DNA of 10,449 bases. Origin: CBDUBS01 sp965365445. Its GTDB lineage: Bacteria > Bacteroidota > Rhodothermia > Rhodothermales > DASSAV01. Where the stretch lies: positions 1 through 10,449 of the forward strand of contig CBDUBS010000127.1 of the NCBI GenBank assembly GCA_965365445.1, read 5' to 3'. Below are positions 1-5,308 of this stretch, piece after piece. Numbering within the stretch: position 1 is the stretch's first letter; every line of letters starts with the position of its first letter. A program made the translations under genes and the position numbers. The notes beneath the pieces are model-generated. The model did no database searches, was not told the origin of the DNA, and saw only the letters and a list, made by a program, of their open reading frames with translations.

Positions 1-1925
1 GGTCGGTGTACATTGCACGTCCGGGAAGGAACGGTCCCCGCCGCAAAGATTTCGCCCTGCGATGTCGGACAGTACGCTCCGGGACGCATACCGCTCAGCG
101 GACACACGACCGCCGTAACGATACCCACGGGCTGCGGAAAGTCGCCGCCGGAACCGAGCATCAAAAAGATACTTTTGAGCAGCGGCCCGGCGCCGGATAC
201 TCCGCTCACCCACTGCATCGGTCGCCCGTCGAAGTTGCCGGCCCATACGGCGACCGTATGACGTGGCGTATACCCGACGGCCCAGTTATCCCGGTAGTCC
301 TTCGAGGTGCCGGTTTTAACGGCACAGGGAAACGGCAGCTCCAGCGGGCCGCCGCGCCCGAATGCCGGTTCCCGGGCCGCCGGATCGGACAGAATGTCCG
401 TGATGAGGTAGGCTATCTCCGGCGAGATGCCGTTGGAAATGCCCGGCGCAACGCTCTGGTAAAGCGTATCCCGATCTGCCGTTATCCGGTACCCTTCGAA
501 CCGTATGCGGGGCAGTGTACCGCCCCTCGCCAGACCGGCGTAGGCCCGCGCCAACTCGATCAGGCGTACTTCTCCGTTTCCGAGCGTGAGCCCGGCTCCG
601 TAGAACTCCGGGCTGCCTTTCAGCGAGGTCAGCCCGGCTTGCCTGTAGGCGTTCAGCAAAGCCGGGGTCCCGATTTCCCTGCCGATCCGTACGGCCGGAA
701 TATTGTAGCTACAGGCCAACGCGGTGCGCAGGGGCGCCGGACCGTGCTCGCGCCGGTCATAGTTTTCGGGCGAAAAGGCGCCCCCGGCCTCCGGTACGTT
801 CAGCGCAATATCGGGCAGTACCGAAGCCGGCGTGTACCGACCGGAGGCCAGCGCATACGCATAGGTAAACGGTTTGAGGGCGCTGCCGGGCTGCCTGAGC
901 ATCCGGATGCCGTCGTTTTGCCCACCGTTGCGCTCGTTCCAGAAATCCACGCTGCCTACGTATGCAAGCACATCTCCCGTCCGGTTATCCAGCACCACCG
1001 CAGCAGCATTCGTGGCTTCATGACCGTACAGACGATAAATATGCCCGCGCATCATCTCCTCCACGGCGGTTTGCAAATGCAGGTCGAGCGTCGTGCGAAC
1101 TTCCGGGGCCGGAGTCCCGGCGGAGCCGGTCAGGTACCGTACGAGATGCGGAGCGCGAAATACGGATTGCGGCCGCATAAGCGATATCGGCATGGATTCG
1201 AGATGCGCACGGTCGACTGCGGACAATCTGTGTGTTTCCTCCATCGCCTGCAAAACCCGTTTTTGCCGGTTGAGCGCCCGTTCCGGATGCCGGAAGGGGT
1301 TGAGCCGACTCGGGCTCTGGGGAAGCCCTACCAGATAAGCCGATTCCGGTATGGTCAGGTCGGCGGCCGACTTGCCGAAATACAGCCGCGACGCCGCCTC
1401 GATGCCATACGCTTCATTGCCGAAGTTGACACGGTTCAACCACAGCGAAAGAATCTGTTTTTTCGTGAGCTGCCGTTCGATCCGGATAGCCAGATGCATC
1501 TCGGCCAGTTTGTCGCCCCAACCACGGCGGATGCGCCCGCGCAGAGTGCGTGCAACCTGCATGGTCAACGTCGATCCTCCGCTGACAATGCTTCGGTTGC
1601 GGAGGTTGGTCCAGAAGGCTCTCCCCAATGCCCTGAAATCCACGCCGCTGTGGTGGAAAAATGCGCGATCTTCGACGGCAACCAGCGCAGCGATGGTTGC
1701 GGGATGCACTTCGTCCAGGGCTACCGGGCGGCCCCGCCCCTCCCCCGTCATCTCCCTCAGCAAATGACCGTTGCGGTCGGTAACCCGGGTGCTTACTACC
1801 GCTGCGTCGGTAAGGAGGTTTTCAGAGACAGGCCAGAGCAGAGAACCCAACAAAAGCAACCCTGACACAACCGCACCCGCGCCGACTCGGGCCAGAAGGA
1901 TAGACGAGGGAAAAGGAATGCTCAT
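1..1925 (-). CDS. pbpC: Penicillin-binding protein 1C (bifunctional transglycosylase/transpeptidase), 3' end cut by window edge
   Basis: Translating the minus strand from ATG at 1925 gives 641 codons with no stop before the window edge. PBP1C enzymes polymerise lipid II into glycan strands and crosslink stem peptides at the outer face of the inner membrane. Residues about 8-31 form a hydrophobic signal-anchor. A GT51 transglycosylase domain follows, with VAVEDRAFF (catalytic Glu85) and GGSTLTMQ (116-123). The transpeptidase domain has SALK (Ser348, Lys351), SYN (406-408) and KTGT (537-540), so both activities look intact. The CPLSG...CP segment (608-620) is typical of PBP1C just before its C-terminal BiPBP_C domain, which lies outside the window. 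Full-length relatives are around 770-800 residues. No Shine-Dalgarno precedes the ATG, and the frame stays open upstream to about 2053 without another ATG. In many bacteria pbpC follows an alpha-2-macroglobulin gene (yfhM); here its upstream neighbour is a divergent acetyltransferase instead. Confidence 0.95.
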   Translation of the reverse strand, partial: MSIPFPSSILLARVGAGAVVSGLLLLGSLLWPVSENLLTDAAVVSTRVTDRNGHLLREMTGEGRGRPVALDEVHPATIAALVAVEDRAFFHHSGVDFRALGRAFWTNLRNRSIVSGGSTLTMQVARTLRGRIRRGWGDKLAEMHLAIRIERQLTKKQILSLWLNRVNFGNEAYGIEAASRLYFGKSAADLTIPESAYLVGLPQSPSRLNPFRHPERALNRQKRVLQAMEETHRLSAVDRAHLESMPISLMRPQSVFRAPHLVRYLTGSAGTPAPEVRTTLDLHLQTAVEEMMRGHIYRLYGHEATNAAAVVLDNRTGDVLAYVGSVDFWNERNGGQNDGIRMLRQPGSALKPFTYAYALASGRYTPASVLPDIALNVPEAGGAFSPENYDRREHGPAPLRTALACSYNIPAVRIGREIGTPALLNAYRQAGLTSLKGSPEFYGAGLTLGNGEVRLIELARAYAGLARGGTLPRIRFEGYRITADRDTLYQSVAPGISNGISPEIAYLITDILSDPAAREPAFGRGGPLELPFPCAVKTGTSKDYRDNWAVGYTPRHTVAVWAGNFDGRPMQWVSGVSGAGPLLKSIFLMLGSGGDFPQPVGIVTAVVCPLSGMRPGAYCPTSQGEIFAAGTVPSRTCNVHR

Positions 1926-2060
1926 CGGAGGCCGATCGTGCAGATGTGATTCATCCGTCTGAAACGTAGATTCGGCAATACGGTTGCGCGAGATAGCGCC
2001 CCGGTTGCCGTTCCGGCCAGGCAAGCCAGTCGAAAAACGGTTATACTGCGCTCAGGCGGC

Positions 2061-2078
2061 CCCCGAATTGGTTCGGGG
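2061..2078. repeat. Perfect 7-bp inverted repeat in the pbpC/GNAT divergent gap
   Basis: CCCCGAA (2061-2067) and TTCGGGG (2072-2078) are perfect reverse complements around a 4-base TTGG spacer. The repeat lies about 135 bases upstream of the pbpC start and 75 bases upstream of the acetyltransferase start. No T-run follows it on either strand, so it is not a standard intrinsic terminator. It could be an operator for either divergent gene, an RNA hairpin in a leader, or chance. A TATACT sequence (2042-2047, plus strand; also read as GTATAA on the minus strand) is nearby, but I could not find a matching -35 box. The rest of the gap from 1926 to 2152 shows nothing else I can name. Confidence 0.4.
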
Positions 2079-2152
2079 CGCGTTGGCTTCTTACAGGAAC
2101 GGCGCCTGCCGCCCCTGCGCTCCTCCTGCGTTATCCGAAACGCTCTCTGCCT

Positions 2153-2653
2153 TTGGAAACCGTTACCATAACCCATCTGGAGATGATCGAGCCGCCGGCG
2201 CGTCCCGAAAGGGCTCTGCCGAACGGGGTTGCCATCGTGCACGCCGTCGCCCCTACCGTCTCTTTCTACAGATACCTGTACGACACCGTCGGTGAACGCT
2301 GGTCCTGGACGGACCGGCGAAAAATGGACGACGCTTCCATTAGAGCCGTCATTCAGAACCCCCGGGTTGCGATCTACGTGCTCTACGCACAAGGCACTCC
2401 GGCCGGATACGTCGAACTCGATTTCCGAACCGAACCGGATGCGCAGATCGCCTATTTCGGCTTGCTTCCCGAGTTTCTGGGCAAGGGTCTCGGAGGAATA
2501 TTGCTGGATTTCGGGATACGGGCCGCATGGCAGCGCCATCCCCGCCGCGTATGGGTGCATACCTGTACGCTGGACCATCCGCGAGCTTTGCCGCTCTACA
2601 TCAGCAAAGGGTTTATTCGCTACAGAGAGGAGCATAAACCTCACCCCGGTTGA
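2153..2653 (+). CDS. GNAT family N-acetyltransferase
   Basis: This 166-residue protein belongs to the GCN5-related N-acetyltransferases, which move an acetyl group from acetyl-CoA to an amine. The substrate cannot be read from the sequence. The acetyl-CoA-binding motif A is visible as YFGLLPEFLGKGLGGILLD (101-119), with the GKGLGG pyrophosphate loop at 110-115. Motif B is VWVHTCTLDHPRALPLYISK (133-152), followed by GF at 153-154. I chose TTG at 2153 because the THLEM segment (7-11) looks like the conserved N-terminus of this subfamily. The first ATG in frame (2183, codon 11) would delete most of that segment and has GGAG directly against it with no spacing. The frame is open back to 1997 without an ATG. 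Neither start has a good Shine-Dalgarno. The gene diverges from pbpC and lies 172 bases ahead of the FKBP gene on the same strand. The family is certain; the start is not. Confidence 0.88.
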   Translation: METVTITHLEMIEPPARPERALPNGVAIVHAVAPTVSFYRYLYDTVGERWSWTDRRKMDDASIRAVIQNPRVAIYVLYAQGTPAGYVELDFRTEPDAQIAYFGLLPEFLGKGLGGILLDFGIRAAWQRHPRRVWVHTCTLDHPRALPLYISKGFIRYREEHKPHPG

Positions 2654-2816
2654 AATGCCCCGCACGTTGTGACGTTCATGTTGCGGGATGAACCATCTCT
2701 TTCCGGGCCGCGTAGCCTCACGAGGTCAGGATTACCCGGCATTACGCTATCACCGGACGGATCGCCTGCACGGCAGTGACTGTTCCGGGAGTTTTGCCGG
2801 TGTCATAAGCAGATTT

Positions 2817-2821
2817 GGAGG
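2817..2821 (+). promoter_or_regulatory. Shine-Dalgarno sequence of the FKBP gene
   Basis: GGAGG, four bases before ATG 2826, is the clearest ribosome binding site in the window; most other genes here lack one. It fixes the start at 2826 rather than the in-frame ATG at 2688. The 2688 start would add 46 residues that resemble no FKBP or signal sequence. Confidence 0.8.
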
Positions 2822-2825
2822 ACGT

Positions 2826-3254
2826 ATGGAACGTGCACAAAGCGGTGATTCGGTAAGCGTACATTACACCGGTAAGCTGGAGGACGGGACGATATTCGAT
2901 TCGAGTATAGGTAAGCCCCCGCTGAATTTCACGCTGGGGCAAAACCAGGTTATCTCCGGGTTTGAACAAGCCATCGAAGGCATGGCGCCGGGGGAAAACA
3001 AAACGGCCGTCATCCCCTCGAATCAGGCGTACGGATCGTATCGGGAAGACCTCATCGTAACCGTAGACCGGGCCCAGGTTCCCCCTGCCCTCAACCCGGA
3101 GGTGGGGCAACAACTCGAATTGCAGCAGGAGAATGGCGAACCTATCCCTGTCGTCGTGACGGAGGTTTCGGAGGACAGCCTGACGCTCGATGCAAACCAC
3201 CCACTGGCCGGATTGGACCTAACATTTGAGATCGAACTGGTCGAGATTCATTGA
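2826..3254 (+). CDS. FKBP-type (SlyD-like) peptidyl-prolyl cis-trans isomerase
   Basis: The 142-residue protein catalyses cis-trans isomerisation of prolyl bonds and probably acts as a cytoplasmic folding chaperone, as no signal peptide is present. The FKBP half-domain begins with VHYTGKLEDGTIFDSS (12-27; Tyr14, Phe24 and Asp25 are expected active-site positions) and continues with LGQNQVISGFEQAIEGM (37-53) and AYG (68-70). Residues about 71-119 replace the flap with an insert-in-flap (IF) chaperone domain, which marks the SlyD subgroup. The fold closes with DANHPLAGLDLTFEIELVEI (122-141). The His/Cys-rich metal-binding tail of E. coli SlyD is absent, so a nickel-chaperone role is not supported. 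Its last 36 bases overlap the convergent histidine kinase gene. A possible terminator begins directly after its stop codon. Confidence 0.93.
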   Translation: MERAQSGDSVSVHYTGKLEDGTIFDSSIGKPPLNFTLGQNQVISGFEQAIEGMAPGENKTAVIPSNQAYGSYREDLIVTVDRAQVPPALNPEVGQQLELQQENGEPIPVVVTEVSEDSLTLDANHPLAGLDLTFEIELVEIH

Positions 3255-5162
3255 CGTTGCTTCGGCGGCGACGGATGGGTTTTTTGGTATGTATGCAGCA
3301 GGGGGCTCCAGAAGGGTAAAGTAGAACGTCGTTCCTTCACCCAGTGTACTTTCTACGTGCAGTGTGCCACCCATTCGCTCCACCATGTCGTGGCACAGGA
3401 TGAGGCCCAGGCCGGACCCGGCTTCGTCGGCCGTTCCTCTCGTTTTGAAGTGCCCGTCGAGCCTGAACAGTCGCTGGATCTCCTGCTGCCGGATGCCTAC
3501 GCCGTTATCCCGTACGAATATCGATACCTGTGCATGTTTCCGGCAGGCCGATACGGCTACCTCGCCCCCGGAGCGAGTAAATTTGATCCCGTTGGAAATC
3601 AGATTACGCAACACGGTATAAAGCATATGGTGATCGGAGTATACCGTTAGGTCCACAGGGACGGCATCGATCAGCCGGATATTTTTGGCATTCGCTCCCG
3701 GCTCCAGAAGCTCGAAAGCCTGTTCGATCATTTCACGAAGGTTGAGTGCGGAGGGCGTTCCGTCCAGGGCGCCGTTGTGCAGGCGGGCCCAATCCAACAG
3801 GTTTTCCAGTAAACGGAATGTCTGGGAAGCCGATTCGCGCAGATCCGAAATGAACGCGCGAACCGTTCCGGGCGGCAGTTCATCCAGATCTTCCTCCAGA
3901 ACCTGTGCAAGGCTCAGAACGGTTGCCAGCGGACCTCTCAGGTCGTGGGATATGATCGAGAAGAAAACGTCCTTGCTCTCATTCATTTCCTGCAAGATTC
4001 TTTCCGATCGGGACAGGCGCTCGTTCGTCACGACTAACTCGCTGGTGCTTTCCGCCAGTTGCTGACGGCTTTCCCATAACTCCTGAAGGTGTTGTTTGAG
4101 TTGTTCCTGTACACGCCACCGCTCTGCCACCTCGAATTTCAGATCCCTGTTCATGTCCTGCAATTCGGCCGTCCGGTTCCGGACGCGCTGCTCCAACTCC
4201 AGCCGGATGGCATCCAGTGCTTCCGTAGCGGCATGGCGCTCATCGACTTGACACCCCAGAAAGAAGCCGGTTATCGCCAGCATGATCATGAACAACTGCA
4301 CATCGGTGGCGGCTACGGGATACACGTAGCTGTCATACGAAAGCGTAATCCCGATGTTGATGATCAGAATGCCCAAGGTCGTCCGGTGAAGGCCGTGACG
4401 CATGGCGATCCACAGGACTGGCGCCGAACAGAAATAATACTGGAAACCGGAAGCCGGGCGCAGGTGAACGGCGATGAGGAGGCAAACGGCAATCCCTGCC
4501 CCCTCGGCCAACATTTCCAGGTAGCTTCGGCCGGAAATCCTCGAAAGCAACTGCTTTACATACGCCCGGCGGTCGGACGGACTGCCACTCGTGACGGAAA
4601 AACCGGCCAGGAGAAGCAGAGGAGGCGTCACCGTCAGGATACCTGCCAGATGAGCGAGCCCTTCGTGCAGGGCGTTAGCCGGCATCAGGTCCGGCGTAAA
4701 TTCGGGCAAGCCATAGAGCGTGAAGAACACCGTATAGACCAGGCTCGTCCACGCCGAGAGGCCCACCGCAACGGCGATGATCCAGGCAAGCACGGGCGCC
4801 GCAACTGAATGAAAGGATCTGTTTTGTCTCCGGTAGAGCCAGGCTGCCAGAGCCGCTCCGCCGGCCGTGGCAACCGCCGGGCCGATGAGCGGAATCACAT
4901 GAAGGGATCCGGCAATCCACAGGCCGCTTGCCAGCGACGTAAAAGCAACCAGGGGAGCATACGCAGGGCCGAAAAGAATGAGAAAAGCCAGGCTCAACCC
5001 CGAGGAAGGCAGCCACAAAGATTTCCCCGGCTCCGCTTGGAAATGGACGGCGAAGGATTCAAAAGTAAGAAAAGACACTGCAAAGGCGAGCGATACCAGT
5101 CCGGTTCGTAGCGCGCTCGCCGGTAGGTGGGTAAAGCGACCAGGAAGGATCGGCAGGCGCAT
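3219..5162 (-). CDS. MASE1-domain sensor histidine kinase
   Basis: This 647-residue membrane-bound sensor kinase autophosphorylates a histidine and passes the phosphate to a response regulator. Residues about 20-305 hold roughly eight to ten hydrophobic segments. The LWLPSSGLSLAFLILFG stretch (49-65) matches the start of MASE1, an integral membrane sensor domain of unknown ligand. A charged, coiled-coil-like linker spans about 308-395. HisKA carries the phosphoacceptor His406 in SIISHDLRGPL. The ATPase domain has the N box around NLISN (520-524), DNGVGI (552-557), LFRLDG (565-570) and GSGLGL (582-587), so it looks catalytically complete. There is no receiver domain and no adjacent response regulator, so its partner is unknown. 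After the last ATPase strand (FYFTLLEP, 613-620) a tail of about 27 residues matches nothing I know; its final codons overlap the convergent FKBP gene. ATG 5162 is the only good start before an upstream in-frame TAA. Confidence 0.93.
   Translation of the reverse strand: MRLPILPGRFTHLPASALRTGLVSLAFAVSFLTFESFAVHFQAEPGKSLWLPSSGLSLAFLILFGPAYAPLVAFTSLASGLWIAGSLHVIPLIGPAVATAGGAALAAWLYRRQNRSFHSVAAPVLAWIIAVAVGLSAWTSLVYTVFFTLYGLPEFTPDLMPANALHEGLAHLAGILTVTPPLLLLAGFSVTSGSPSDRRAYVKQLLSRISGRSYLEMLAEGAGIAVCLLIAVHLRPASGFQYYFCSAPVLWIAMRHGLHRTTLGILIINIGITLSYDSYVYPVAATDVQLFMIMLAITGFFLGCQVDERHAATEALDAIRLELEQRVRNRTAELQDMNRDLKFEVAERWRVQEQLKQHLQELWESRQQLAESTSELVVTNERLSRSERILQEMNESKDVFFSIISHDLRGPLATVLSLAQVLEEDLDELPPGTVRAFISDLRESASQTFRLLENLLDWARLHNGALDGTPSALNLREMIEQAFELLEPGANAKNIRLIDAVPVDLTVYSDHHMLYTVLRNLISNGIKFTRSGGEVAVSACRKHAQVSIFVRDNGVGIRQQEIQRLFRLDGHFKTRGTADEAGSGLGLILCHDMVERMGGTLHVESTLGEGTTFYFTLLEPPAAYIPKNPSVAAEATSMNLDQFDLKC
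3255..3285 (+). terminator. Possible intrinsic terminator of the FKBP gene, inside the kinase coding region
   Basis: Directly after the FKBP stop, CGTTGC (3255-3260) can pair with GCGACG (3268-3273), with one G-U wobble and a 7-base loop. A run of six T follows at 3280-3285. Six bases separate stem and T-run, which is longer than ideal, and the stem is short, so strength is uncertain. On the opposite strand the same bases encode the last part of the histidine kinase. Confidence 0.35.
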
Positions 5163-5173
5163 GGAATGTCGCT

Positions 5174-5199
5174 GTGGAGGCTCCTTCCACCGGAGTGGA
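5174..5199 (-). repeat. Competing short hairpins upstream of the histidine kinase start
   Basis: Read on the minus strand, TCCAC (5199-5195), GTGGA (5190-5186) and TCCAC (5178-5174) are arranged so that the central GTGGA can pair with either copy of TCCAC. One pairing leaves a 4-base loop; the other leaves a 7-base loop holding AGGAG (5185-5181), a Shine-Dalgarno-like sequence 18 bases before ATG 5162. The layout looks like a small translational switch, but 5-bp stems are short and the AGGAG is farther from the start than usual. Confidence 0.3.
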
Positions 5200-5238
5200 C
5201 ACAGAAAGCGGCCTTGCGGAAAGACAGAGATAATCAGG

Positions 5239-5261
5239 GAATCGGATCGGTTTCCCGATTC
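5239..5261 (-). repeat. Perfect 7-bp hairpin between smc and the histidine kinase
   Basis: GAATCGG (5239-5245) and CCGATTC (5255-5261) are perfect reverse complements around a 9-base loop. On the minus strand the hairpin lies about 48 bases after the smc stop and is followed by a T-rich but interrupted stretch (ATTATCTCTGTCTTT). It could be a weak smc terminator or lie in the kinase leader. A competing pairing of GGGAA (5237-5241) with TTCCC (5252-5256) is also possible. Confidence 0.4.
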
Positions 5262-5308
5262 TTAAGCCGAGCGGCGTGCGCACCTCGTTATTCGATAAGG
5301 AATCCCGT

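Noticed and set aside
6..1865. A 619-codon open frame on the plus strand.
   Set aside because: It is exactly antisense to pbpC, whose minus-strand translation shows all GT51 and transpeptidase motifs. The plus-strand translation is Arg/Gly/Pro-rich and resembles no protein; it is a GC-rich shadow.
1922..2665. A 247-codon open frame on the minus strand whose stop overlaps the pbpC start as ATGA.
   Set aside because: It is antisense to the GNAT gene, which has clear acetyl-CoA motifs. Its last ten codons from ATG 1954 could be read as a leader peptide coupled to pbpC, but there is no ribosome site and the overlap is easily chance.
2659..2687. CCCGCA and TGCGGG inverted repeat after the GNAT stop, as a terminator.
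   Set aside because: The stem is 6 bp with a 17-base loop and no T-run follows, so it does not support a terminator call.
2688..2825. An N-terminal extension of the FKBP protein from ATG 2688.
   Set aside because: The added 46 residues match no FKBP or signal sequence, and GGAGG lies just before ATG 2826.
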